The notes under the pieces were generated by a model. The model made no database searches and was not told the DNA's origin. It saw nothing but the letters and a program-made list of their open reading frames with translations. Of a stretch of DNA of 64,000 nt, positions 47,001-64,000 are shown in pieces. This DNA is from Eleginops maclovinus. Taxonomy: Eukaryota; Chordata; Actinopteri; Perciformes; Eleginopidae. Position 1 is the first letter of the stretch. Every line of letters starts with the position of its first letter. The DNA lies in contig NC_086366.1 of assembly GCF_036324505.1 (NCBI RefSeq), positions 19,732,927-19,796,926 of the forward strand. The letters are read 5' to 3'. The translations under genes were made by a program, and so were the position numbers.

Positions 47001-47062
47001 ACCCTGAACAACTTGCATCCTCCGAGGCTGCTGCTGCTTGTTGACTGACGCCTGGCAGACAT
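38084..47062 (-). CDS. cep126: Centrosomal protein 126 (KIAA1377 orthologue), centrosome/cilium protein
   Basis: CEP126 is known as a centrosome, midbody and cilium-base protein that binds microtubules and supports ciliogenesis. Exons in gene order: exon 1 from ATG 47062 to about 47013; 46444-46325; 44702-44557; 44462-44351; 44167-43996; 43238-41339 (large 1900-nt exon); 39436-39327; 38973-38904; 38600-38397; 38309-38245; 38167-38084 (stop TGA). Phases agree from exon 2 to the end; total about 1010 aa (human about 1117). The N-terminal 130 residues are strongly charged and coiled-coil-like: RRLLVEEQKL, ETNRRRALEERRKQRDAQEQ, then ATERFQRAHLPPSQRRR, which matches the human family signature (TEKFQRAH.P.SQRR). 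The large exon is Ser/Lys-rich and low in conserved domains, as in human. The C-terminus ends KNRSSSANNRSPNQKKL. The exon 1 donor is uncertain: exon 2 needs phase 2, which fits AA|GTTGTT or TT|GTTCAG, not the prettier AGG|GTAACT. Confidence 0.9.
38310..38396 (-). repeat. cep126: 87-nt cep126 intron containing a perfect hairpin
   Basis: Between exons 38600-38397 and 38309-38245. It holds a perfect inverted repeat at 38334-38371: two 16-nt arms (tgttatagcagatgca and its complement) and a 6-nt loop. GGCTGTT at 38331-38337 and AACAGCC at 38374-38380 could extend the pairing after a small bulge. Confidence 0.9.
39770..40077 (+). mobile_element. probable truncated non-LTR retrotransposon 3' end
   Basis: Contains gtgcaatatt repeats, ttgcactattacagtactg, taactgcactgttagtgtt, and ends ccttcgggataaataaag followed by four TCCTA units and TCTTA. 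This is the type of tail (AATAAAG followed by a short tandem repeat) I recall for common fish non-LTR elements. No coding part is left. The family is not assigned. Confidence 0.55.
40137..40372. mobile_element. MITE copy 1 (about 236 bp)
   Basis: The left end reads gccacggaaaaaattaagag and continues with accactt; the right end is the reverse complement in kind (gagtggtctcttc, then ttccggagctgtat), so it has terminal inverted repeats. It shares the inner block gacactggactggctg and catacatgtagaga with the second copy 0.55 kb away. Confidence 0.7.
40900..41080. mobile_element. MITE copy 2 (about 181 bp), related to copy 1
   Basis: Starts tatacagccgcggaagtaat and ends ttttttccggagctgtat, forming terminal inverted repeats with TA at both edges. 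The inner block (ggaattcaacagacactgg and onward) matches copy 1 closely. It is shorter by an internal deletion. Confidence 0.7.
41155..41196 (+). mobile_element. short retroelement tail
   Basis: gcgatcaataaagtactttt followed by TATCTTATCTTAT. It resembles the tail at 40040-40077 but with a TCTTA unit. Only the last 40 bp or so can be argued. Confidence 0.4.
41339..43238 (-). CDS. cep126: cep126 large central exon
   Basis: 1900 nt, 633 codons plus one base. It opens DSQLSDSCNSESISSKDSLE and ends SALATKE with a G split across the intron. Composition is Ser, Lys, Pro and Asn rich with no recognisable fold, typical of this family's variable middle region. Two sizeable antisense ORFs (41977-42444 and 42619-43020) lie in it and are shadows. 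Confidence 0.92.
44557..44702 (-). CDS. cep126: cep126 exon 3: charged coiled-coil block
   Basis: Encodes ALEERRKQRDAQEQRLIEN, then ILRQRRQRVQDATERFQRAH and LPPSQRRRP, the most conserved block of the protein. Donor is CCAT|GTTAGT, phase 1, which forces the next exon to begin at 44462 rather than 44455. Confidence 0.88.
44703..46324 (-). other. cep126: cep126 intron 2
   Basis: 1.6 kb with no exon seen. AT-rich in the left half; the block 45890-46240 is more complex and could be an old dispersed repeat, but no terminal repeats were found. Confidence 0.65.
46445..47012 (-). other. cep126: cep126 intron 1
   Basis: About 0.57 kb, AT-rich, no ORF. Its boundary with exon 1 is uncertain because of the phase problem noted for cep126. 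Confidence 0.55.
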
Positions 47063-48904
47063 GCAGGTTAGCTCCCTGCAAAGCTGCTAGCTGCTAACTT
47101 GGCTTGTTGGGTCTTGTTTAGCTAACTTCAGCGGTACGGTTCAAACTCCTTCAACCATTTTCAGGGCGAAGACAAATATGCAAAGGATATGTTCGACCCC
47201 ACATCGCACTAACTTTTCGTGAATGATCGATTATGAAAACTCAGAATGAATTTGGCTTAGCTGTCACTTTTCTAGCGTCTGTCTGTGTGTACAGTCCCTC
47301 CATGATAGCAACCGAGGACGCAGTTCCTTGACAACGACGAGAGTGGAGTATATTTACCCGCCATGGCCAGCAGAGGGCTTCTGGTTGCATTCAGGTACAC
47401 CTGGAAGTATCGTACAGCACGTACCTACAACAGCAATAACGAGAACAGAGCTAAATAATAGACGAATACAAACAAATGATTAAAGAGTGTTTTTTTTAGA
47501 GCTAAAGTAGGCTACATTATTGGAACATCCCATCATTGTTTTCAGTTTCAGCTTTTTTTGTGTTTAACCAATGTGATAAATGTTAATTGGTCTCTGTCCT
47601 CTTCTATTTAGGCTAGATCGATATTAAAATCTAATAAGGTGTAAGACAGTGAAAATAAACATATAAAGCGTAAATATAGGACTATAATGAAATCAAATCT
47701 GAACGTTTTACAGCCATTTTTCCTATTTTCTAGCTACATGCTTATTTAGGAAATTTCACCGATGTATATTTGTTTTGCATAGCACTATCTGCTTGAGGAA
47801 AATGCCTATAAGGATGTGTTGTTTTTACATTTTATAGCACAACGAATTAGAGGATTTAGGAAAGCTTTTTTCCAGATTGTTTATGCTGACCTATAGACAT
47901 GGGCCTCTGCTATAAAATAATCCAATGTCAGAGGGACCAACACCATAGAGTATTATGAGAGATCTCGCCTGCAGCCGGTACACTGACAACTATCCTCAGT
48001 GTCAATTCCTGACTGCCCATTAGGTCAGTGGATTTCTGCTGTGCCAAAATCCTCTATTAGTTTGACAAAGTGCTTTAATATCTTGGTTTAGGGGGCTTAC
48101 CAGAAACATTTAGGGGAAATTAAGGAAATTAAACAGTTTATATAATCTTCAGCACATGTCCCACGTTTGCTAATATCCTGTATTAGAAAGAACAAACAGT
48201 GAAGCTAGAAAACCGCCCACTGGGCGTGCAGAGGCAGCACCGTCAGCAGAAAGACCCAAGGTGGGACGCAGTCAGTCAGTCGGAAAGACCCAAGGTGGGA
48301 CGCAGTCAGACAGTCGGACAGGTGGTCAAGAGGCAGACATGAGCCGGGGATACAAGAGCAGATGGGCGCTTTTGGTCGTAGCTTCGGGTCGTAACGTCTT
48401 GATGAATTGAAACTGAATGCATTTGGCGCATACATCTCCTGTGAGGTGAGTAAATCATCCTGTTTAGAGTTTTGTGTGTGACGCATATAACATGCACACT
48501 TACATTTCGTGCTCTTTTTTTTCTCTCCAAAAATCAATTGAGACTTGTCGGTGTTTGTTTAGGCTTCTAAGGTAAAGCTTCAGGCCCATGATATTCCTAT
48601 AAGGACAAACAGTGTGAGCCTACTGAGTGATCTCATCCTGCAGTGTCTCATTCTTTAAATCTCCTAATGTGCATGTCCTTGTCAGTGATGTCCTCTGTCT
48701 TCACTGCATGAGGGAGTAGACATGACAGGACATATTTTTTTTTTCAGTTTCTACAAATGTTTAGTGTTGCTTTCATATGCAAAACACAAATCTCAGCAAG
48801 CGATGCAGAATAATCTCATATATTTTAAATTCTATCACTAAAGTGTACTTCTTCCATGTTGTTTATACTCAATGGTTTTCCTTCTCCCTTATCACCCAGT
48901 TGTC
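47063..48904. promoter_or_regulatory. divergent intergenic region between cep126 and trpc6
   Basis: 1.8 kb between the two start codons, transcribed outward. It contains a CTCF-like motif CCAGCAGAGGGCT at 47367-47379, a 34-bp tandem duplication at 48250-48317, and a probable acceptor (tatcacccag at 48890-48899) just before the trpc6 ATG, implying an upstream trpc6 5' UTR exon. cep126 5' sequences lie at about 47063-47340. Confidence 0.5.
48250..48317. repeat. 34-bp tandem duplication
   Basis: The unit aaagacccaaggtgggacgc (then agtcag) is present twice, starting at 48250 and 48284. The copies are nearly identical. Confidence 0.9.
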
Positions 48905-56363
<7,459 letters not shown>

Positions 56364-56995
56364 AATATGTAAAGACTGTGTTTACTGGCTGAAGTCTTCT
56401 CAATGTCAATGTTAAGTCTTCTAAATTAGGCATTCACTCTGGGTCAAAGAGGTCAAAGGGCTCTTAGACAGATTTTTGGACGTAAACAACAGACAGAAAA
56501 GGATATTCTGTACTTAAAGTATGAAGAAATCTATTTAATTTCCCCTTTTGTGTAAATTGAGCCTTTTGGGAGGAAACTCGCCAAATCTTCTTCGTCCCTG
56601 TCCTTTTATCCGTACAGTTAATCACACTGTGGCACTAATGTAACTTGTTTCTTCTTGCACAGGCTATTTTACACTATTATGCAATACTGACTGCTAACAT
56701 ATGATGGTGCTGCCTGTTACCAGCTGTAGCCAAGCTGCAACAAAAAAAGAAGCGTATGTTTGTGGCAGGGTTATAAGTCATATGTGAAAGCTTGATTATT
56801 ATTATTGATAATAATACTGCTCTTTCCTCTGAGAATTACCGTTTTGGTTTTTTATCCCTGTAATGTAATCTTTAAATCAATAAGCAGGATGCTGATGTTT
56901 ATTCTCTGGAAATGAACTTTAAGATGTTTTAATGTAGTGTTCATGAAATGTTGATCACTTAAGCATACTATTAAATAATTGAATTTGCATATATG
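56364..56995 (+). other. trpc6: trpc6 3' UTR
   Basis: Sequence after the stop, AT-rich. ATTAAA at 56970-56975 is a plausible poly(A) signal; a canonical AATAAA first appears at 57747-57752, so a longer UTR of about 1.4 kb is also possible. Confidence 0.5.
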
Positions 56996-58865
56996 TTGAT
57001 TATCTTCAGCTAATTGGGTACGGAGAGTTGATGGGTTAATGAAAGTGTTGCAGCAGATGACATATTGTGGAGAACAGGCTGACCTGTGTCAGGTACACAA
57101 AGAGCTCACCTCCATCAGTCGGGTGAGCAAAATCTACCTCCAGATTTAAGCTACTGTAAAACATTTATGGCCTACCAAGAAAAAACTCAGTGGCGGACAT
57201 GGCAGCCATTACAGCAAAACTGACAAAATAATAACAGTTTCATTTGTAAGAGCTTAAGAAAATGTGTTTACTCCGTGTGATAAAGTTGAAATTTGTTTTT
57301 TAAAAAGTTTCAAGATAAGGTTGAATAAGATTGATGGATGGTGGTTGTCATGATAAGCTTAACATCTACAGATGTGAGCCTTGTCTGAAAAGTAAGCCAT
57401 TACAGCATTTGAAGAACACATCATGTAGATTTGAATGTGAAACAGTTATCCAATAATTATGTGGGCCACTGCATGAGAATCCCCTCTGATATCCTCTGAC
57501 ATATGACGTAGTAGATTGGGGCCAAGGCCTTTGTGTGCATCATAAGCACATTAATCAGCAATGTCCACATCCGGCTGATTAACTTGAATGGTGAAATGTT
57601 ATACAAACCAAGAAGTTATCTTACCAAGATAACAGAAATGTAAATGAAATGACTTAAAAGAAGATGATAGTGCATAGTGATAGCCATATCTAATATTTAC
57701 CTTAAGAAATAAGGTGGGAAAAGTACCTCAAATTACAACTAAGACAAATAAATTGGGCAACATTAATAATCATATTCAAAACGATATTAAAAGCATTTGC
57801 TTAATGATGCAAACATTTAATTGTCATACCAATACACTAGAAATGGAAACTGACAGTTTAACCCTTCAGACCTATTAACATTTTCACTGTAGATATATGG
57901 TTTATATTTTGTATAATAATTATTGGTAATTTTATCGCAGGTATAGCAGTCGTAGCATAAAGCTGTTGTATTGACTTCATTACAGACTTTCTTCATTCAT
58001 TTACTTCTGCAGCCCACTGTTACCGTAGTTTGGAAAATGTCCCAGAGTGGTAAATAACACTTTAAAGCAAAAATGTAATGTAGTGATTTTGTCTTATGGT
58101 TTTCCAACCCGTCTCTTGTTACAACATATACTACTATAACATATACTACTAAAAATTAAGAACTCTAAATAACCTATTAAACTGGGTTTTGACTTTCAAA
58201 CGATGAACTTGAAGGAGTTTTTGAAGGTTTTTAACTGTTAAAAGGTGTGTTGTGTCATTCTCTCCCCTCTAGAAGGCACCCAGTCTCAATAGTTTCTTAT
58301 TTAGCTAACAATTCCCCCATGTTTACCTTATCCATGAAGAGTGGGGTGGAGACTATTGGCCCTTGACATTGAAGTGATCCATTCTCATTGGCTGGCTATT
58401 TTACTTTAGGTCGGCTGTAAGGTTTGTGTAACTGCATACATCTCCAACAACTCTGATGCATCGACTCTTCCTCTGGCATTCTTTGGAAGGAATAACTATA
58501 TAATTGCGAAGAAAGCTACAGGAGATCTATTTAAAGGACACGTATATTCAACTTTGAAACATGACACCAAAAACCAGAACAAGGAATTATATTTTAAATT
58601 GACTTAACAATGGGTTTCATTTCTTAAAAGGTTAACAATCTCTCTGCTGATCCCTCATCATCAATAGGATAAGAGTCGGTTTTCTTATCTTTATCTGAAG
58701 CGTAGTTAAATTGCATGGAATATACTCCCATGTGAGAGAAAGACGTGGCCACAGCCTTTTCTCGACGGGGAGGAGGATTACAGGAAGGTCTCCGAGCAGC
58801 TTCTCATCACAAACCATCCAACCTCCGGGCACTCCAGTCTCTGCTGCGCGCTCCCAGGATCAAAA
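56996..58865. other. trpc6-pgr intergenic region, including pgr 5' region
   Basis: No confirmed gene. A 113-bp exon-like stretch lies at 57010-57122. A near-duplicate of acatatactact occurs at 58127-58152. Upstream of the pgr ATG, AT-rich elements (ctatataat at 58496-58504) could act as a TATA-like site, but the start of transcription is unknown. Confidence 0.6.
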
Positions 58866-61800
58866 ATGGACAATAACACACACGGAAGAATGAGCACTAC
58901 GATGGCTGATTCCACCGATACAAGAGTAAATGACTTGATTGACACTGTATACATTAATCCTAAATTATCTAACGAGGCACAGTCTCTGACTTGCATGTCC
59001 CCGGCCGTGCGTAATTTTGGAAACTCCAGCTCGCTGTTCCACGGTCTAAATTCGAGCGGCAACGGAGCAGTTTTCAAAGATTGTACCATACTCGATGGAG
59101 CACTTGCGGGAAAACATTTTTATGACAGTAACAGTGACTATCTGAAGTGTGACAGTGTGCCGTGGGACGTTCAGAGGACAAATGTGGCCACAACCAAAAG
59201 TTTGCCAGCCGCAAGTTTAAGCCTATCAACATCAACAGGAGCGTGTAAATTCATCAAAGATGAAAAAAAGCATTCTGTGATCATAAACACCCCCATTCGT
59301 AACTTCGACACATCACCGGGGATTCCTGATTTGGACACCTGCTATGACACCGATAGAAAACAGCAGCTGAGGCTCACTGACGGAGTGTCCGCGAGCTTCT
59401 CCCCGGCTGCAGCGATGCCGAGGCTGGAGGGATCTCCAAACTTTCTGATGGACCTGAACCAGCCAGATCAGCTTCCAGCGCTCATCCAGGTGAGGGCCGA
59501 CTCCAGGTGTGCTGTGTCCGGGAAGACTGTTGGTAACTTTGATGCCAATACGCACGCAGTCCAACAGCCACTGACCATGTACAAGACCGAAGTTCCCAGT
59601 TGGCAGACACAGCCGTCTCCACAGTACTGGTGCCAGTCCCTAGGGATGAACGATGACCAGTTCACACAAAACGGCTATGAGGGGATCCAGAACCAGGCCA
59701 TGAATCGGAGAAACCCATCACCCTATTCCGCATACCCCGGGTAATTATTACTATAACACTTGACGTAAATTGAAAAACAAAGTTCCACCTGACAATGGAA
59801 AAGAAAAAACAAAAACAAAAAACTAACAAACTGAGTCCACCATGACAGTTAAATAACATTATGCTTAATGATTAAATGGTGGTTAAAATGATATATAAAT
59901 ACTTTTTTTTTTACAACAATTCTGCTAAAAATGACATTCTCCTTTTCACTTGTTAACTGTGGGCATGGACAGTTTTGCAATAGCTTTGACAAATAAGGCT
60001 TATATGTACATAATTTGATGATCAGATATTAAATAATCCAGATACCCATTATAGGACATGATAGGGTTGGTAGGGGATTTTCCACAGCACAATTAGGCCT
60101 ACCTGTTTATCAGTCGGTCTGGCCAAATTGCCGTGGCAGAGAAAGTGGAAAAAACAAGCTCTTGTCCGAAAATGAGTCACTTCCGTTCATTTGTCTATCT
60201 AACTCAACTAACATCGGATCAAAAGGTTTACCTCGTTTTAAAGTCAAGTCAAATTAAAATATGTAACCCTACTCAGTCTAATTTCAGTTCTTTTTACTTT
60301 CAGAAGCAATTATTTTGCATTTTACCCATACATCTATATGTAGGCCCACACTATTGGTCCCTAATGCCCTAATGGTCTTATACCTTAGTTTGCAAACATA
60401 TCAAGAGGATTCTTTAATAAGCTTGCACTCAAGGGTTGAACACACCCAAAAGTGTGAACTGTTTAATTAAAACAACATGTAGTTATTGCCTTTAAACTAG
60501 GTTTGGCTTAGATGATCCGTTATTTGATTTAACTACAAAAATTGTACATTTGACCACTATGTAAAAAGTTTAAATGGAGATAAAATTAGGTTGTTCTGCA
60601 TAAAAACAGAATGGACATATCTGCAATTTGTATATACATTTAACTTCACAGGGCAGTTCATCAATGTATAATTTCTTTGTTATTTCAGTATGCCACCTCA
60701 GAGACAATGTTTGATCTGTGGGGATGAGGCGTCTGGTTGTCACTATGGAGTCTTAACCTGCGGGAGCTGTAAAGTCTTTTTTAAAAGAGCAGTTGAAGGT
60801 GAGCAGAAAAACAATTTCTTAACTTCAAGAACAAATACATTTTCATCTCCTTACATATTCAATCAATCCTGTACAGGGACTCTTATGGAAAGGGGAAACA
60901 CATCAGCTCTAAAGCAGATATTTAAACAGTTTTTTCCCCAGACTGTGCTGTTAGTCCATGTGTATTTACATTGTTGATATCACATAATACATGTTGTATA
61001 ATATGTAACACTTGAATGTTATGGTTCCTGCAAATGAAAATGTGTCACTATGCCAACTGGCAACTGTTGATCAGTTGGAAAAGTTCACAAGAAAAAAAAT
61101 CAAAGATAAAAAATCTAATAATAAAAAACACTGAGGATAACTAATCTCTGATGTACTATCACAAGTCCCTGGTGAATGATATTGAAAGGGAGTTACCGCG
61201 TCAATTTTGACTAACCTTCTATGGCAGTTTTTAAAGGTCATTAGCAATAGTATCACATTGACCAGTGCTCAACGTGTTCTTCTTCTTGGACTTGTTTTTT
61301 CTTGTTATCTTGCAACACGAGATACATAAGAGCCACTATGTCTCACCATGGCCGTGTCACTCTGTCCTCACAGCCTTGCCTCTATCTCATTTTCTCCTCA
61401 GAACATTGACTCTGAGGTGGATGGAGTAGCCATGTTAATAGTCAAGAGCCCTTCAACACCTTTCCTCCCCTCATTATGCCTCTACCCCTCACTGCGTATG
61501 TGAAGATCAATTCATCATAAAAACTGTGTGCATTATCTGTGTCCTTTCATTCAATAGGCCATCACAGCTATCTCTGCGCTGGGCGAAACGACTGCATTGT
61601 GGACAAAATTCGGAGGAAAAATTGCCCTGCGTGCCGCCTCCGGAAGTGCTATCAAGCGGGAATGATGCTAGGAGGTAATGAGTGGTTGGATTTATTTTCC
61701 CAGATATGATACTGATTATGTAACAGTAATTCAGAGTTTGAATTCCGGGTAGCATCAAAAAGTGCTTGGATAAAAAATGACAGCAATAACATTGATTTAT

Positions 61801-64000
61801 TGACTTGGCAAGGATAGGAAAAGCTCTCTGGTGTGTTATGGTCACACGTTGTGCTCTTTGTCACTAAATTTAACAAGGCCTTGTACTTCTATCGCAGGCA
61901 GGAAGCTGAAGCGTTTTGGGGCCTTGAAAGCCTTCAATCTGGCCCCGTCCCTGATGTTCCAGTCACACTTTGCCATGTCCAATGACAATCATGCCTTGAC
62001 CTCCATGTCATGCATACCAGGCATCCGCGAGGTGCACCTCTCCCAACAGATCCTCAATATCTTGGAAAACATCGAACCAGAGATCATGTACTCCGGGTTT
62101 GACAGCACCCACACCGAGGGGCCCCACATTCTGCTCAACAGTCTCAACGTGCTGTGTGAGAAACAGCTGGTGTGGATCGTCAAGTGGTCCAAGTCCCTCC
62201 CAGGTAATGGCTCTCTTCAGCTCAGGGTCACCACTGTAGTCGCCATGGGGATGCACTGGCAGCCCACGCCGAAGGCCTCACAGCCTTAACCACCGACTGA
62301 GCTAGAAGGCGATATTGGTTAAGAGTGATTCCAAGTGGTGTATATAGTTGTTGTCACAGAAAATGTTAAAATAAAAGGTTTTCAGATTTTTCTTAGGAAT
62401 AAGGCTGTAAGCTGATATAAACTGTATATAAATTAAAAAAAATTGGATCACCACTGGGTTTGATTTAGGGCTGTCAGATTTTCACTTTACAATTACACTG
62501 GTCAAAAGCGGTCACAAAAACATTAAATTCAGAAACTTTGGGGTTTTTTTTGTCTCGCTTTTGAAAAAGGATTTAATTATTTGTGTGTGGGGAATTAGGG
62601 ATGACAAAAGGAGAGCAGCAGAACATAAACTATTCAAGAGGCATTGGATTATTTAGAAGAATTTATCATGACTGTTTTCCTAACATAATACAAATATTTG
62701 TGTTTTTTTATCTGGGTTATCTTCAATACCAGTTTATAGCAATATATCAGGAGTGCACTGATATTATGTCATGGCAGCATATACTATGAAAAAAGAAGTT
62801 AACACTGGATTACTGGATTTTTTCTTCTAAGGGTTTCGTAATCTTCACATCACGGATCAGATGACCCTCATCCAGTACTCGTGGGTGAACCTGATGGTGT
62901 TCTCTCTTGGGTGGCGTTCCTATCAGAATGTCACCAGTGAATATTTATACTTTGCACCTGATCTGGTTCTCAGTCAGTAAGTAACTATCCATAAACACGA
63001 CCGTGTCCCAACCTTACATTATTTTGGATGAAAAAGAAGCTCTTGATTGTTCAGAATCATAAACCTGTTTTTTTGTCTGTCAGGGAGCAAATGAGGAGAT
63101 CTCCGATTTACGACCTGTGCCTGGCCATACAGTTCATCCCTCAGGAGTTTGCAAACCTTCAAGCTACCCGCGAGGAGTTTCTTTGCATGAAAGCCATAAT
63201 ATTACTCAACACAGGTAAAAGCCACAACAATTCCTGCATCAGATGACTCACTTTGTACCCTTATGTTGACCTTCTTGTTTGATTTTGAATACAATGTTGT
63301 AAGGCAGAGATGTGAAGCGTTGATGAGCCACACAATAAAGGGAGTGTTGGACAGGGGGAGTGGACCGTGAAAATATATATGTAGCAGCTGCTAACAAGAA
63401 GAACTAGATTTCACTGAAAAACAGCAGACATGGCTTAGAAAAAAGGCACCCCCCCCCCCCCCCCCCCCCTTAGTTCACTTACTTAGTTTTGCTCAACTCC
63501 TACATGCCTATCATGATTATGTTATTGGATCCCATAGAAACTCAAACAACTGAGCAAAGATAATGTTGTTGCTGTTAGGGTTAGAATAAAATACTAAATA
63601 TATAAAACATATCTGTACGAAATAATTTAACAGTGTCTGACTCTGGGAAAGTGAGAAAACAGTAGTAATCCGCAAAAGTAGTGTATCTCATAAATATATC
63701 TCAAACCAAATCTCGCACATTAAGGCTATTCTATGTGATCTTTAAATAACACATGCATTATATATTTTGAAAAATTCCATTGCCCTTGGCTTCCCCTGCA
63801 ACTGTCTTCATCCCGTAAGGAAGGTCACTTCCTATAAAAATCAGCATTAGAGAAACAATATTTTTAAATCTATATTTGTCCTGTCTGTTTTCAGTGCCTT
63901 TGGAGGGACTCAAAAGCCAGGCAGCGTTTGAAGACATGAGACAAAACTACATCCGGGAGCTGACTAAGGCTATCCACCTGAAAGAGAAGGGCCTGTTGGC
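58866..64000 (+). CDS. pgr: Nuclear progesterone/progestin receptor (NR3C3), 3' end outside window
   Basis: A ligand-activated transcription factor of the NR3C steroid receptor group; in fish it is needed for ovulation. Exons: 58866-59740, 60689-60798, 61558-61674, 61898-62203, 62832-62976, 63084-63214, 63895-64000 (cut by the window edge). Phases agree throughout. The 292-residue N-terminal domain is Ser/Asn-rich and poorly conserved. The DNA-binding domain runs from C299 to about G368, with eight zinc cysteines, the GSCKV P-box at 317-321 and [20 protein letters not shown] leading to a basic nuclear-localisation stretch. The ligand-binding domain begins near 410: [37 protein letters not shown], and [20 protein letters not shown]. 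The last of these matches PGR rather than AR, GR or MR by overall similarity. The ATG at 58866 is in a good context (aaaATGg); ATGs at codons 9 and 13 are alternatives. Residue 454 is Cys where human has Gly722. Confidence 0.97.
59741..60688 (+). other. pgr: pgr intron 1
   Basis: 0.95 kb, AT-rich, no exon seen. Other pgr introns over 300 bp: 60799-61557, 62204-62831 and 63215-63894; none holds a supportable ORF. Confidence 0.75.
60689..60798 (+). CDS. pgr: pgr exon 2: first zinc finger
   Basis: Encodes [20 protein letters not shown], then [11 protein letters not shown]. The P-box GSCKV sets recognition of the steroid response element half-site shared by PR, GR, MR and AR. Confidence 0.97.
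61558..61674 (+). CDS. pgr: pgr exon 3: second zinc finger
   Basis: Encodes [20 protein letters not shown], then [19 protein letters not shown]. The D-box dimerisation loop (AGRND) is intact. Confidence 0.97.
61898..62203 (+). CDS. pgr: pgr exon 4: hinge and start of ligand-binding domain
   Basis: Begins [14 protein letters not shown] (basic hinge) and runs through helix 1 to helix 3, including [11 protein letters not shown]. Asn451 and Gln457 correspond to human Asn719 and Gln725, which contact progestins. Cys454 (codon 62155-62157) corresponds to human Gly722. Confidence 0.95.
63449..63469. repeat. C21 homopolymer in pgr intron 6
   Basis: Twenty-one consecutive C. Length is likely variable or poorly determined by sequencing. 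Confidence 0.9.

Noticed and set aside
63449..63469. C21 run as a functional element
   Set aside because: Single homopolymer in an intron, probably slippage or sequencing inaccuracy.
58866..64000. Androgen, glucocorticoid or mineralocorticoid receptor
   Set aside because: The ligand-binding segments and the position next to trpc6 fit pgr best, although the DNA-binding domain alone would not separate them.

Overview
This window is nuclear DNA from a bony fish, most likely a spiny-rayed (percomorph) teleost. The evidence is intron-containing vertebrate genes with GT-AG junctions, long (CA)n tracts, and a dispersed repeat in a trpc6 intron of a kind I recall from perciform genomes. The species cannot be named from the sequence.

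It carries five protein-coding genes. From left to right: (1) the 3' part of maml2 on the + strand (517-7791), a Notch co-activator whose first exon lies to the left of the window; (2) a complete yap1 on the - strand (33423 down to 11851; 8 coding exons, 433 aa), the Hippo-pathway co-activator; (3) cep126 on the - strand (47062 down to 38084; 11 coding exons, about 1010 aa), a centrosome and cilium protein; (4) trpc6 on the + strand (48905-56363; 12 coding exons, 862 aa), a diacylglycerol-gated cation channel; (5) the first seven coding exons of pgr on the + strand (58866-64000, running off the right edge), the nuclear progestin receptor. I checked reading phase across the exon junctions; the one junction I could not fix is cep126 exon 1/2.

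maml2 and yap1 are convergent, tail to tail, with about 0.8 kb between their likely poly(A) signals, and that gap is partly filled by a 301-bp (CA)n tract. yap1 and cep126 run head to tail on the - strand. cep126 and trpc6 are divergent, with 1.8 kb between start codons. trpc6 and pgr run head to tail on the + strand. The yap1-cep126-trpc6-pgr order and relative orientations match the human 11q22 block as I remember it, but ANGPTL5 and CFAP300, which I recall lying within the human block, are not seen here. maml2 directly beside yap1 is a further difference from human.

The genes are not an operon; each is presumably regulated separately. No wholly new system was found. The observations most worth following are a cysteine in Pgr at the position reported to decide mifepristone (RU486) binding, a Phe for Ile change in the TRPC6 pore-gate region, a perfect 16-bp hairpin inside an 87-nt cep126 intron, a very long AG-free polypyrimidine tract before a trpc6 exon, a pair of related MITEs in a cep126 intron, and the yap1 poly(A) signal abutting a huge (TG)n tract.
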